Assembly: GCF_024580955.1 (NCBI RefSeq)
Contig: NZ_JANIKD010000016.1
Location: 1 to 56,267, forward strand
Direction of reading: 5' to 3'
DNA from: Corynebacterium sp. 122RC1
Lineage (GTDB): Bacteria > Actinomycetota > Actinomycetes > Mycobacteriales > Mycobacteriaceae
DNA: 56,267 nucleotides
The first letter of the stretch is position 1. Each line of letters starts with the position of its first letter. A program made the translations under genes and the position numbers. Positions 39,643 to 48,377 of the stretch are shown here, one piece after another. The notes beneath the pieces are model-generated. The model had not been told where the DNA came from. It did no database searches and was given only the letters and a program-made list of their open reading frames with translations.

Positions 39643-40326
39643 GTGACTCAACAACCCCGCTACATCCCCGTCCAACACAGTGTGTACCCCGTGCTGGTCA
39701 CGCTGTTTGTGAGCATTTTCCTCATCTCCAACATCACCGCCACCAAAGGCGTGACAATTGGGCCGCTGGTCACCGACGGCGCCTTCTTCCTCTTCCCCGC
39801 CGCCTATGTGCTAGGCGACGTCCTCAGCGAATGCTTTGGCTTCCGCGCAGCCCGGCGCGCCATCTGGACAGGTTTCGGGGTGACGCTACTGGCGGTCGCG
39901 GCATTTTATGTAGCTATTTGGCTGCCCGCCGCAGACTTCTACGAAGGGCAGGAGGCCTTTGCCGCAACGTTAGGCCTGGTGCCGCAGATCGTGGTGGCCT
40001 CGCTGGCGGGCTATGCGCTGGGCCAGCTCCTCAACGCTTGGGTGCTCACCCGTATGAAACAGCGCAGCGGTGAACGTGGCCTGTGGCGGCGGCTGATCGG
40101 CTCCACAATCGTGGGCGAGTTCGGTGACACCCTGGTGTTCTGCCTCATCGCCGCCCCCGTGATCGGCATCGCCACCGCCAGCGACCTGGTGAATTACGTT
40201 GTGGTGGGCTTCGTGTGGAAAACCCTCATCGAGGTGCTCGTCATGCCAGTGACCTACCAGGTGATCGGGTGGGTGAAGCGCCGCGAGCCCTACCTTGAAG
40301 CGAGGCAGGAAGGGCAAGTGCTGTAA
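39643..40326 (+). CDS. VUT-family queuosine precursor transporter (YhhQ-like)
   Basis: Predicted 227-aa membrane protein with about six helices. Family features are visible in FLISNITATKGVTIGPLVTD, LFPAAYVLGDVLSECFGFRA (with the conserved Asp and Glu) and IGSTIVGEFGDTLVFCLIA, FVWKTLIEVLVMPVTYQVI. YhhQ/QPTR proteins import preQ0, preQ1 or queuine. The start is GTG 39643 (MTQQPRY); an ATG at 39635 is out of frame. Placement beside gluQ and tgt strongly suggests salvage of a queuosine precursor. Whether the imported base is preQ1 or queuine cannot be read from this sequence. Confidence 0.9.
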   Translation: MTQQPRYIPVQHSVYPVLVTLFVSIFLISNITATKGVTIGPLVTDGAFFLFPAAYVLGDVLSECFGFRAARRAIWTGFGVTLLAVAAFYVAIWLPAADFYEGQEAFAATLGLVPQIVVASLAGYALGQLLNAWVLTRMKQRSGERGLWRRLIGSTIVGEFGDTLVFCLIAAPVIGIATASDLVNYVVVGFVWKTLIEVLVMPVTYQVIGWVKRREPYLEARQEGQVL

Positions 40327-40399
40327 AGCGCGTTCCGACGCTCCCCTCCCGCACGCCCAAAGGCATGGCTCCATGGGGGTTCAGGGGTACTGTTACCGA

Positions 40400-40521
40400 C
40401 CTATACATTCCTATACATTGGGCAATGTATAGGTCTGATTTTTTGGCCATTTTCACCATTTTCCCAGGTGGCCATCCGATACTTTCCTATACATTGGGCA
40501 ATGTATAGGTTCGTATAGGAC
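40400..40521. repeat. Twin identical hairpins between the VUT transporter gene and tgt
   Basis: Two exact 24-bp copies of an inverted repeat (arms CCTATACATT and AATGTATAGG around GGGC) lie at 40410-40433 and 40486-40509. Single half sites flank them (CCTATACATT at 40400-40409, CGTATAGGA at 40512). The first is followed by TCTGATTTTTTGG, so it can end plus-strand transcription. Confidence 0.9.
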
Positions 40522-40603
40522 CTCCCACCGGGATAGAGCACTGGGGCAAGCTCAGTTTCACTGCCCCAGGTTTTGGCGCTTATGTGCGCGAATTTCACCA
40601 GAG

Positions 40604-41878
40604 CTAGCTGCCTCGCTTGGAGGCATAGTAGCGCCCCATGAACTCGCGCTTGTAGTCCTCGTAGTAGCCGCCGTTGATGCTTTCCCGGATGTTGTCCACC
40701 AGGGTGATCATGAACTGCAGGTTGTGCATGGTGCACAGCGTACCGGCGAGGAACTCCTTGGCTTTGAGCAGGTGGTGGATGTAGGCGCGGGAGTAGTTTT
40801 CAGAAACGTAGCCGCCAAATTCCTCGTCTACACCGCGGAAGTCGCGCTTGAAACGGGCGGCGGTGAGGTTCATGCGGCCATCCAGGGTGTACACGCCTCC
40901 GCGGCGGCCAAGGCGGGTTGGGGCCACACAATCAAAAGTGTCTGCCCCGGCCTCCACGGCAACAAAAAGGTCATCCGGCTCGGAAATGCCCAGCAGGTGG
41001 CGGGGCTTGTCCTTGGGCAGCTCATCGCAGACCCAACCCACAATGGTTCCCAGGTTCTCCTTTTCCAGGGCGCCGCCGATGCCGAACCCCCCGAAGCCAC
41101 GCCTGCCTGCGTCGGTAGCTTCCTTATCTAGCTCCAGCAGTCCACGCACGGCTTGCCTGCGGAGGTCCTCGTACTGCGCGCCCTGCACCACGCCCCAGAG
41201 GGATTGGAGGGGTTTGCCGGTGCGTTCGCGGGTGAGGCGGTCATGTTCGATGAGGCAGCGCCGCGCCCAACGGTGGGTGCGTTCTACGGAACTTTCCTGG
41301 TAGGAGCGGGTGTCTACGAGGGTGGTGAGTTCGTCGAAGGCGAACATGATGTCTGCGCCAAGTTGGTGTTGGATCTGCATGCTTACCTCTGGGGTGAAGC
41401 GGTGCTTGGAGCCGTCAATGACGCTGCGGAAATCCACGCCATCCTCATCCACCACTGCCATGCGCTTGGATCGCTGCGCCACGATGTCGCTTTGATCCAA
41501 GCCCTTGGTGTCCATTGCCAGCACCTTTTTGAAGCCCACGCCGAGGCTCATCACCTGGAAGCCGCCGGAATCGGTGTAGGTTGGGCCGTCCCAGTGCTCA
41601 AATGCGGCAACGCCGCCGGCCTCATCCACAATGTCTGGGCCCGGCTGCAAGTACAGGTGGTACGCGTTGGAGAGGATGGCCTGCGCGCCGGTTTGGCGCA
41701 CCTGCTCTGGGGTGAGCGTTTTCACCGTGGCCTTGGTGGCAACCGGGATAAACGCAGGGGTGTGGATGTCTCCATGAGGGGTGTGGATGATCCCGGTGCG
41801 GCCGTGGCGCCCGGACCCCGGCTGCCCGTCTGCGTGAAGCTCAGTTCCGAGCGTAAAGGAAGTATCTTGATTGGTCAT
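40604..41878 (-). CDS. tgt: tRNA-guanine transglycosylase, lacking the zinc cysteines
   Basis: Predicted 424-aa enzyme exchanging G34 of Tyr, His, Asn and Asp tRNAs for a queuosine precursor. The general acid/base Asp is in YTDSGGFQVMS (about residue 103). The nucleophile Asp is expected in TFDCVAPTRLGRRGG, and GVVQGAQYEDLR is conserved. The zinc site normally CxCxxC before NYSRAYxHHL is FGGYVS here, although the following His in MHNLQF remains. The start codon overlaps the end of the MMPL gene (ATGA), so the two are co-transcribed. It sits with gluQ and the VUT transporter gene. Confidence 0.93.
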   Translation of the reverse strand: MTNQDTSFTLGTELHADGQPGSGRHGRTGIIHTPHGDIHTPAFIPVATKATVKTLTPEQVRQTGAQAILSNAYHLYLQPGPDIVDEAGGVAAFEHWDGPTYTDSGGFQVMSLGVGFKKVLAMDTKGLDQSDIVAQRSKRMAVVDEDGVDFRSVIDGSKHRFTPEVSMQIQHQLGADIMFAFDELTTLVDTRSYQESSVERTHRWARRCLIEHDRLTRERTGKPLQSLWGVVQGAQYEDLRRQAVRGLLELDKEATDAGRRGFGGFGIGGALEKENLGTIVGWVCDELPKDKPRHLLGISEPDDLFVAVEAGADTFDCVAPTRLGRRGGVYTLDGRMNLTAARFKRDFRGVDEEFGGYVSENYSRAYIHHLLKAKEFLAGTLCTMHNLQFMITLVDNIRESINGGYYEDYKREFMGRYYASKRGS

Positions 41879-44268
41879 GCGCGGCTGTGCTCCTTTTGTA
41901 GCTTGTGGCCTTCAACGTCAAGGTGCGGCAGGATCTTATCCAGCCACTTTGGCATATGCCAGGTGCGGTGCCCCATGAGGAACATCGCGGCTGGCACAAA
42001 GGCCATGCGGATCACAAAGGCGTCAAAGAGCACGCCCGCGCCCAGTGCAAAGCCGAAGATTTTGATGAACGGGATTGGCTGGCCAATGAACGCAACGAAC
42101 ACCGCAATCATGATGAGTGCAGCGGCGGTGACTACCCGCGCCGACTTGGCGAAGCCCTCCACCACAGACTCCTCAGTGGCGTTCAGCAGCGTGCCTGGGC
42201 GGATAGCGTCCCCATCATTGCTGGAGAAGTGCTCACGCATGGCAGAAACCAAGAACACTTGATAATCCATTGCCAAACCAAAGCACACGCCAATAAGGAA
42301 GATCGGCATGAACGCGATGATCGGCCCAGGCGTTGGCACCAGCCCCCACAGGCCCTCCTGCCAGAACGCCACGGTCACGCCAAAGGCGGCACCCACGGAC
42401 AGCAGGAATCCGGCACCCGCCACAATCGGCACCCAGAAGCTGCGGAACACGATCATGAGCAGCAACACCGCCAAGCCCACCACGATCCCCAGATATTGCG
42501 GCATCACTTCCGCGAGGCGGTTGGTGATGTCTTGCTGCACCGGCACCAAACCCGTGATGCCAGTTTCCGCGCCGGTGGCCTCCTGGATTTGCGGCTCTTG
42601 CAGGCGCAATGCGGAGATGAGCTCATTGGTTGCCGGGTCCTCCGGCGCGCTTTCCGGGGTGAGCAGAAGCTGCGCCGCCAGCCCATCCTCACTTTGGCCC
42701 ACGATCTGCACATGCTTCACACCCTGCACCGTGGAGAATTTCTGCACGACATAAGAAAACGTGCTCTGCGCTGCGGCAACCTGTGGATCAAACTCCTGCC
42801 CCGCTGCCTCAGCGCCCTCCCGCTGGGCGCGCACCAACGGCTCCAACGCGGGGGCGTCGGCACGCGCTTCATGCCCATCCACAATCACCAGGAACGGTGA
42901 GTTAATACCGGGGCCGAAGCCTTCCGCCAAAAGCTCTGCCGACGCTCGCTGGGTGGTCCCGCGGTCAGCCTGAGTATCGGAGGGCAAGGAGAGCTGGAGC
43001 TGGGCGATTGGCAAAGAAAGCGCTCCCAGGCCAATCACGCAGGCAGTGAGGACCGCACCCGGATGCTTCTGCACAAAGTTCGCCCAAGCCCGGCCCATGG
43101 TTTTGGTGGGGTTCGTTGGATCAGTTGAGGGGGTGCGACCCTTGCGGATACGCAGTGCAAACGTGCGCTCACCCAGCACACCGAGCAGAGCCGGGACCAG
43201 GGTGAGAGACACCATCACGGCCAGCGCCACCGTGACGGCGGCGGCGATACCCATGTAGGTGAGGAATGGAATCTGCGCCAACCCGAGCGCCACCAGCGCA
43301 ATGATCACCGTGAGGCCAGCGAACACCACCGCGGAGCCAGCCGTACCAGTGGCAATGCCGGCGGCTTCCTCAAGGGGTTTATCGTGGCGCTCGCGGCGGA
43401 AGCGGAAGAGGATGAACAGGGCATAGTCGATGCCTACCGCCAAACCCAACATCACTGCCAACACCGGGGTGACGTTGTTCAGGGAAACCCACGCCGTCAT
43501 CAACGTAACCAGCAGCGACCCCAGGCCCACGCCCACAATCGCGGTGATCAGCGGCAGGCCTGCGGCAACAAAGGAACCGAACGTGACCACCAGGATCACG
43601 GCTGCCACGCCAATGCCGATGATTTCCGAGGTGGACTCAATCACAATCGGGTCACCAAAACCCGCCCCACCGGCCTCCACCTGCAGGCCCTCGGCGCGGC
43701 CCACATCCATGGCGGCGGTAATGGCATCGCGCTGTTCCTGGGTGACGTCCGCAGGAAGCGCGACGTCCAGGTCAAATGCGGTGTAGGCGATCCGGCCATC
43801 TGCACTAACCAAGCTGAGGTTCGCGGCATCCGCCAGGGCCAACTCCTCCGGTAGGCCGGACGCAGTGCTCTGCTCCACCACCATCTGCTCAAGCTGTGGG
43901 CTAAGCGTAAGCGGATTACCGAAGCGCTGACCAGGCACAAGGCCGTCTACGTTCGCCTCGAGGCTATCCACCACGTCCTGCACGGCCTGCTCATTCTGTG
44001 GGTCGTCCAGGCGCTGCCCCTCCGGGGCGGCAAACACCACCGTCACGCCGGCAGCGGTCATGGGGTTATCCGCATCCGGGAAGTTTTCCGCATACAGCTC
44101 AAACGCGCGGGCGCCGGGGGTGTCGTTGATCTCAAAGACGTCGTTATACCCCTGCTGGAACGCGAGTGCCGAGCCGCCCACAGCCGCCAGCAACACCGCC
44201 CACGCAGTAATCACCAACCACTTCGCGCGAAACGACCACCTTCCAAGGCGGTAAAGAAAATCAGCCAC
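41875..44268 (-). CDS. MMPL/RND-family membrane transporter
   Basis: Predicted 797-aa protein of 11-12 membrane helices in two halves with two periplasmic loops. Each half has a family motif: AVGIDYALFILFRFRRERHD in the first and FGLAMDYQVFLVSAMREHF in the second, the Asp-Tyr pairs that carry protons in MmpL3. The first loop (residues about 40-200) and second (about 430-590) are hydrophilic and acidic. In Corynebacteriales, MMPL proteins export mycolate or other lipids, but small MMPLs may export drugs. The gene overlaps the tgt start, an unrelated function, so its grouping may reflect only position. Confidence 0.88.
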   Translation of the reverse strand: MADFLYRLGRWSFRAKWLVITAWAVLLAAVGGSALAFQQGYNDVFEINDTPGARAFELYAENFPDADNPMTAAGVTVVFAAPEGQRLDDPQNEQAVQDVVDSLEANVDGLVPGQRFGNPLTLSPQLEQMVVEQSTASGLPEELALADAANLSLVSADGRIAYTAFDLDVALPADVTQEQRDAITAAMDVGRAEGLQVEAGGAGFGDPIVIESTSEIIGIGVAAVILVVTFGSFVAAGLPLITAIVGVGLGSLLVTLMTAWVSLNNVTPVLAVMLGLAVGIDYALFILFRFRRERHDKPLEEAAGIATGTAGSAVVFAGLTVIIALVALGLAQIPFLTYMGIAAAVTVALAVMVSLTLVPALLGVLGERTFALRIRKGRTPSTDPTNPTKTMGRAWANFVQKHPGAVLTACVIGLGALSLPIAQLQLSLPSDTQADRGTTQRASAELLAEGFGPGINSPFLVIVDGHEARADAPALEPLVRAQREGAEAAGQEFDPQVAAAQSTFSYVVQKFSTVQGVKHVQIVGQSEDGLAAQLLLTPESAPEDPATNELISALRLQEPQIQEATGAETGITGLVPVQQDITNRLAEVMPQYLGIVVGLAVLLLMIVFRSFWVPIVAGAGFLLSVGAAFGVTVAFWQEGLWGLVPTPGPIIAFMPIFLIGVCFGLAMDYQVFLVSAMREHFSSNDGDAIRPGTLLNATEESVVEGFAKSARVVTAAALIMIAVFVAFIGQPIPFIKIFGFALGAGVLFDAFVIRMAFVPAAMFLMGHRTWHMPKWLDKILPHLDVEGHKLQKEHSRA

Positions 44269-44450
44269 TACTCCCTAGGCTCCCTTATTCACACTTATTC
44301 ACAATCAATTCGCGCGCCGGTGTGCACCGGCTGTGTGTTGTGTTACCGGGCGGGTCCCAAGTGGCGCGCGTTGTTCCAAGTAGCCAGCCTACTACGGCTA
44401 GGGAAAATGGCATTTTGCTGGGGTTGGCGGGGCCGGGTGGGGGTTGCGGG
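44269..44450. other. Gene-free stretch upstream of the MMPL gene
   Basis: No supported gene. It holds the expected promoter region of the MMPL gene and a G-rich plus-strand segment at 44417-44450. It leads into repeat copy C. Confidence 0.5.
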
Positions 44451-44580
44451 GGTTGGCGCGTTGGTCGATAGGGCGCGTAGGTCGATACCTTAAGGTCGAT
44501 ACCACCCAAATTTCCCCGAAAATCGCCGCCCTATCGACCAACGCCACGGGCTATCGACTTTAAGCCATCGACTTTTAGCC
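44451..44580. repeat. Palindromic intergenic repeat, copy C
   Basis: Best-preserved copy of the family. A perfect 18-bp inverted repeat joins 44458-44475 with 44527-44544; inside it GGTCGATACC occurs as a tandem pair separated by TTAA. A second TATCGACTTTAAGCC and a third ATCGACTTTTAGCC follow. It lies between the MMPL gene promoter and a tRNA-Ser terminator. Confidence 0.92.
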
Positions 44581-44641
44581 CAGAACTGCCAAAGAATCAT
44601 ATCCCGCCAGCCAAACCCCAGCCGAACCCCGTACGAGGAAG

Positions 44642-44677
44642 CCCCAGGGCACCGTTTTGTTCACGGTGCCCTGGGGT
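44642..44677 (-). terminator. Terminator of tRNA-Ser(CGA), possibly bidirectional
   Basis: A perfect 14-bp stem (CCCCAGGGCACCGT with ACGGTGCCCTGGGG) with a TTTGTTC loop is found just beyond the tRNA 3' end. Only short T-tracts flank it. Confidence 0.8.
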
Positions 44678-44690
44678 TTGAAAATAAACG

Positions 44691-44778
44691 CGGTGGCGGC
44701 GGGATTTGAACCCGCGGTTGGGGGTTACCCAACACTCGCTTTCGAGGCGAGCACCTTCGGCCGCTCGGACACGCCACC
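44691..44778 (-). tRNA. tRNA-Ser (anticodon CGA)
   Basis: Class II tRNA on the minus strand. Acceptor GGTGGCG/CGCCACC, anticodon stem-loop CTCGCCTCGAAAGCGAG (anticodon CGA), variable arm TGGGTAACCCC region, T-arm GCGGGTTCAAATCCCGC. CCA is not encoded. Confidence 0.95.
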
Positions 44779-44800
44779 GCCGATCAGCCTAACGGAGTGC

Positions 44801-45313
44801 CTACAAAGGCGGCAAATCACCACCAGCACCGCCACGCACTTCGGCGAAGAAGTCCCTGAGGAGTTGGGCGCATTCGTGTTCCAGCACGCCGCCTCGGACG
44901 TTCATGTGATGGAGGGCCATGGGGTCGCGGATGACGTCGAACACGGATCCCACGGCACCCGTTTTGGGTTCAAAGGCGCCGAATACGAGTGCGCCTACGC
45001 GGGCGCCAACAAGGGCGCCCGCGCACATCGTGCAGGGCTCCAAAGTGACTACTAGCGTGCAGTCCTCAAGGCGCCAACCTGCGCCCAACGCCCGCACGGC
45101 CTGCCGGATCGCAAGGACCTCGGCGTGGGCGGTGGGGTCATGGTCGGTTTCCCTGCGGTTGGTAGCCCGCGCCAGTACGTTTCCTTCGGGGCCGTAGATG
45201 AGGGCGGCGCAGGGGACGTCGGCAGGGGGTGTGGTGCGCGCGTGCGCGATGGCCTCCCGCATCCAGGTTTCGGCTTGGGCTTGGCCAGCCGGAGTGGGCA
45301 GCACAGGACTCAC
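44801..45313 (-). CDS. tadA: tRNA adenosine(34) deaminase
   Basis: Predicted 170-aa zinc deaminase that converts A34 of tRNA-Arg(ACG) to inosine. The zinc/catalytic motif HAE is at DPTAHAEVLAIRQAV near residue 64, and the second metal motif PCTMCAGALVGARV near 93. GTG 45313 overlaps the TAG stop of the upstream partner gene. Its substrate, tRNA-Arg(ACG), is encoded twice further along this contig. The C-terminal helix and short Gly-rich tail are normal for actinobacterial TadA. Confidence 0.95.
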   Translation of the reverse strand: MSPVLPTPAGQAQAETWMREAIAHARTTPPADVPCAALIYGPEGNVLARATNRRETDHDPTAHAEVLAIRQAVRALGAGWRLEDCTLVVTLEPCTMCAGALVGARVGALVFGAFEPKTGAVGSVFDVIRDPMALHHMNVRGGVLEHECAQLLRDFFAEVRGGAGGDLPPL

Positions 45314-45762
45314 TAGAGGTCAGCGAGCTCGTCTTCAAAGCCCAGCTCTTCCGCGATGCGTAGGAGCTGTTCGGATGCCCACCAGTCGATTTCGTCGGTG
45401 ATCACTTGCATCACTTGTTCACTCACGCCAAGGTCGGCGAGGATGTCAAAGTCACCTTCGGCGTATGGCTCTTCATCGGCGTCTGGGATGTCTACGTCCA
45501 GCTCGTCGAGGATATCGGCGGCAAAGTCGTCTTCGGCCGCGGCGGTGGCGTCGGAAAGCAAGAATTGGACGCGGGTAGGTGTGGGCCGCACGATCACAAA
45601 ATAGTCGTTGTCTACGCAGAGCAGGGCGAATGCTGCACCTTCGGAGCGTAGGTTCCGCACCGCGTTCACGGAGGTGCGCACGTTCGTGAAGTCGTCTTCA
45701 AAGGGGCGCACCTGCCATGCGCCTTCAACCCGTGCCACTGTTACTGCGAAATCTTGCTTCAT
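45313..45762 (-). CDS. tRNA adenosine deaminase-associated protein
   Basis: Predicted 149-aa acidic soluble protein always found next to tadA in actinobacteria. The N-terminal part (FAVTVARVEGAWQVRPFEDD) and middle (DNDYFVIVRPTPTRVQFLLSD) are strand-rich, and the C-terminal 60 residues are strongly acidic (DILDELDVDIPDADEEPYAE) ending in a helix with WWASEQLLRIAEELG. The start ATG 45762 matches the family length. Its stop overlaps the tadA GTG by one base, so they are translationally coupled. The molecular role is unknown; partnership with TadA is inferred from conserved neighbourhood. Confidence 0.88.
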   Translation of the reverse strand: MKQDFAVTVARVEGAWQVRPFEDDFTNVRTSVNAVRNLRSEGAAFALLCVDNDYFVIVRPTPTRVQFLLSDATAAAEDDFAADILDELDVDIPDADEEPYAEGDFDILADLGVSEQVMQVITDEIDWWASEQLLRIAEELGFEDELADL

Positions 45763-45789
45763 ACCGCTCAACACTACTGCGCTTGTGCC

Positions 45790-46842
45790 ATGCTTGTCAG
45801 GGTGAGTATCCATCAAATTTCCCGCCCCGTATGCATCCTGGGCCTCGGCCTGATTGGCGGCTCCCTCTTGCGCGCCCTCCACGCGGAAGCGGTGCCTGCG
45901 TTTGGCTACAACCGCTCCCCTTCTGGCGTGCGCGCCGCAGAGAAGGAAGGCTTTGATGTCTCCGCGGACCTCACCGAGACGCTGCAGCGCGCCGAACGCG
46001 AGGGCGCCTTGATTGTGCTGGCCACCCCCATGCCCGCCATCGACTCCCTCCTCACCGCCATCGCCGAGCACGCGCCGAGCTGCGGCATCACGGACGTGGT
46101 GAGTGTGAAAGCCCAAGTCTACGAGCTCATCTGTGCGCACGGCATGCAGGAGCGTTACGTGGGTGGGCATCCCATGGCCGGCACCGCCGACTCCGGCTGG
46201 ACCGCCTCACAAATTGACCTCTTCAAAGGCGCAGCGTGGGTGGTCACGTTTGACTACGCAGCGAGCATGTACGACGCCGCCAGCACCCCAGCAACGCAGG
46301 CTCCCAGCGCGGAAATCAGGGCTGAATGGGTGCAGCTTTGGATTGACGTGGCGAACATGGCGAACCTCGTGGGCGCTGAAGTGATCCCAAGCCGGGTGAC
46401 GCACCACGACGCCGCCGTAGCTCGCATTTCCCACCTGCCGCACCTGCTGGCTGAGGCGCTGGCGATTGTTGGCGACAACGGCGGTGCCCTGGCTCTCTCC
46501 CTGGCTGCGGGTAGTTTCCGCGATGGCACCCGCGTGGCCGGCACCGCCCCTTCCCTGGTGCGCGCCATGTGCGAAACCAACCGCGACGCCCTGGTGGACG
46601 CCCTCGACGAAGCGCTCTCACTGCTCACCGACGCCCGCGCACACTTAGTGGAAACCCCACCCAACCTGCAAGAACTGGCTGACGCTGGTTATCGCTCCCG
46701 CGTTCGCTACGAGGCCCGCGCGGTAGGCGGCGCTGTTTCCAGCAGGCCCGTGTTCCGCGTCCATCCTGACCCCACCAATCCCGGCTGGATCAGCCAGCTC
46801 ATCCAGGCAGAAAACCTTGGGGCCCGCGTGGACGTGTTCTAG
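45790..46842 (+). CDS. tyrA: Prephenate dehydrogenase
   Basis: Predicted 350-aa NAD(P)-dependent enzyme of tyrosine synthesis (prephenate or arogenate dehydrogenase). The Rossmann motif CILGLGLIGGSLLRAL is near residue 15. The substrate-binding GGHPMAGTADSGW and SRVTHHDAAVARISHLPHL with the active His are visible. The start is ATG 45790 or GTG 45802; neither has a strong ribosome-binding site. Divergent from the tadA-associated gene. Its stop overlaps that of the convergent pdxR. It belongs with the aromatic aminotransferase pat further right only by pathway, not by operon. Confidence 0.92.
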   Translation: MLVRVSIHQISRPVCILGLGLIGGSLLRALHAEAVPAFGYNRSPSGVRAAEKEGFDVSADLTETLQRAEREGALIVLATPMPAIDSLLTAIAEHAPSCGITDVVSVKAQVYELICAHGMQERYVGGHPMAGTADSGWTASQIDLFKGAAWVVTFDYAASMYDAASTPATQAPSAEIRAEWVQLWIDVANMANLVGAEVIPSRVTHHDAAVARISHLPHLLAEALAIVGDNGGALALSLAAGSFRDGTRVAGTAPSLVRAMCETNRDALVDALDEALSLLTDARAHLVETPPNLQELADAGYRSRVRYEARAVGGAVSSRPVFRVHPDPTNPGWISQLIQAENLGARVDVF

Positions 46843-48308
46843 CGGCTCCCCAGCAGCGCCCCGCGGATTACCTCGAGGGCGTCTGCCAGTACGGCGTCGC
46901 TGCAGCTTCCAAAGCCAAACACCACGCCGTTGAGCTGGCCCTCTCGGCCCTCACGGCCGTCACGGCCCTCGTGCCCCGCACGGCCCGCGGCAACGCCTTC
47001 TCCCGAGCCACCCCAGTACCCCTCCAGCGGCACCACGCCGTACCCGCCCTGCGCGCACGCCTCCACTACCTCTGCGCTGGGCCGCTCGCACAGCAATACG
47101 GCGTGCAGGCCGCCACTGATGGGCATGAGCTCCACGCCACCAACGGCGCCAACACCACCGCCGTCACCGCTAAGGTCCCCGAGCGCGGCCTGCACCATGT
47201 CCCGGCGCCGCCGGTACACGCGCCTCCTGGATTGCGTGTGCCTGCGCAGCGCCCCGCTTTCCAGGTAGGCCGCCAGCGCGAGCTGCGGGATCGCACCCAC
47301 CGGGGAGCCCAGCTCGCGGCGTGTCTGCGTCACCTTGTCCACCAATGCCGCCGGCAGCACCACATAGCCCACCGCGAGCGCGGGGGTGAGCAGCGCGGAG
47401 AAGGTGCCCAGCAGGATAGTGCGGGTAGGGTCCAAGGCGTGGAGTGCGGGCAGGGGCTGGCCGGTGTAGCGCAGTTCGGAGTCGTGGTCATCCTCAATCA
47501 GCCAGGCATCATTGCTGCGCGCCCATTGGACCAGCTCGTGGCGCCGCTGCGCACCGAGCGCTCCGCCGTATGGATACTGGTGGCTTGGGGTAACCAGCAG
47601 CGCCTCGGCCTGGGGCACTTGCGCGGGCAGGATGCCGTGGGCGTCCATGGGGGCGTCTACTAGCTTGCAACCGTGGTGCCCAAACACGCGGCGCAGCCCT
47701 GGGAATCCCGGTTGCTCCACTGCCACCGTTTCCACATCGAGGGCGCGCAGCACCATGCCCAGGCCTTCACGTGCGCCTGCGCTGATCAGAATGTGGCTGG
47801 GGTCTGCAGCAACGCCGCGCATATGCCGCAGGTGCTCAGCAATCTGGACTCGAAGCTCCCAACTTCCCAGGGGTTCCAGTTCCTGCAAGGGGGCTGCCAC
47901 GGCTTGGCGCCATGCGGCGCGCCAGGACGACGTTGCCAGCGCCGCAGCATCCGGGGCTCCAGGGCGCAGCACGGTCACAGAAGGGGTGGCTGGCTTGGCC
48001 TTCGGCTTGGGCGCAGGTAAAGGGTGCACCTGCGCGAGCGCGGGATTGATCCGGGTGCCCGCGCCTTGTGCACCCTCCACGTAGCCTTCTGCGGCGAGCT
48101 GCTCATACGCCGCTACTACCGTCCCGCGGGACACCCCCAGCGTGCGGGCCAGGCTGCGGGTGGAGGGCAGGTGATCGCCCGGGCGGAGGTTTGCACAAGC
48201 AATGTGCCCGCGCAGCCATTCCGCGATCTGCACCGGCAATGGGCCCGAAGAAAACGTGGGAAGATCTGGGAGCTGAACCACTGTTTCTGAACGCACCCCA
48301 ACCAGCAT
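46839..48308 (-). CDS. pdxR: MocR/GntR-type regulator PdxR with aminotransferase-like domain lacking the PLP lysine
   Basis: Predicted 489-aa regulator divergent from pdxST. An N-terminal GntR winged helix (residues about 20-80: [40 protein letters not shown]) is joined by a Pro/Lys linker to a fold-type-I aminotransferase domain ([39 protein letters not shown]). In relatives the PLP lysine lies in a TFSK motif; here the position reads [16 protein letters not shown], so it is Ala. Close to the C-terminus is a repeated Gly-Arg-Glu stretch ([13 protein letters not shown]). From context it activates the vitamin B6 genes. Start ATG 48308 overlaps an operator-like site. Confidence 0.87.
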   Translation of the reverse strand: MLVGVRSETVVQLPDLPTFSSGPLPVQIAEWLRGHIACANLRPGDHLPSTRSLARTLGVSRGTVVAAYEQLAAEGYVEGAQGAGTRINPALAQVHPLPAPKPKAKPATPSVTVLRPGAPDAAALATSSWRAAWRQAVAAPLQELEPLGSWELRVQIAEHLRHMRGVAADPSHILISAGAREGLGMVLRALDVETVAVEQPGFPGLRRVFGHHGCKLVDAPMDAHGILPAQVPQAEALLVTPSHQYPYGGALGAQRRHELVQWARSNDAWLIEDDHDSELRYTGQPLPALHALDPTRTILLGTFSALLTPALAVGYVVLPAALVDKVTQTRRELGSPVGAIPQLALAAYLESGALRRHTQSRRRVYRRRRDMVQAALGDLSGDGGGVGAVGGVELMPISGGLHAVLLCERPSAEVVEACAQGGYGVVPLEGYWGGSGEGVAAGRAGHEGRDGREGREGQLNGVVFGFGSCSDAVLADALEVIRGALLGSR

Positions 48309-48357
48309 AGTGGACCAATACAACACGCTCTATTTGGATATTGTGATAGACCATTTT
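48306..48357. promoter_or_regulatory. Candidate PdxR operators
   Basis: CATAGTGGACCA (48306-48317) and the complement of AAAATGGTCTA (48347-48357) lie between pdxR and pdxS. They resemble, with one or two mismatches, the PdxR motif AAAGTGGW(T)CTA that I recall from C. glutamicum. Confidence 0.6.
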
Positions 48358-48377
48358 GGGGCCGCAGAATATCCCCC

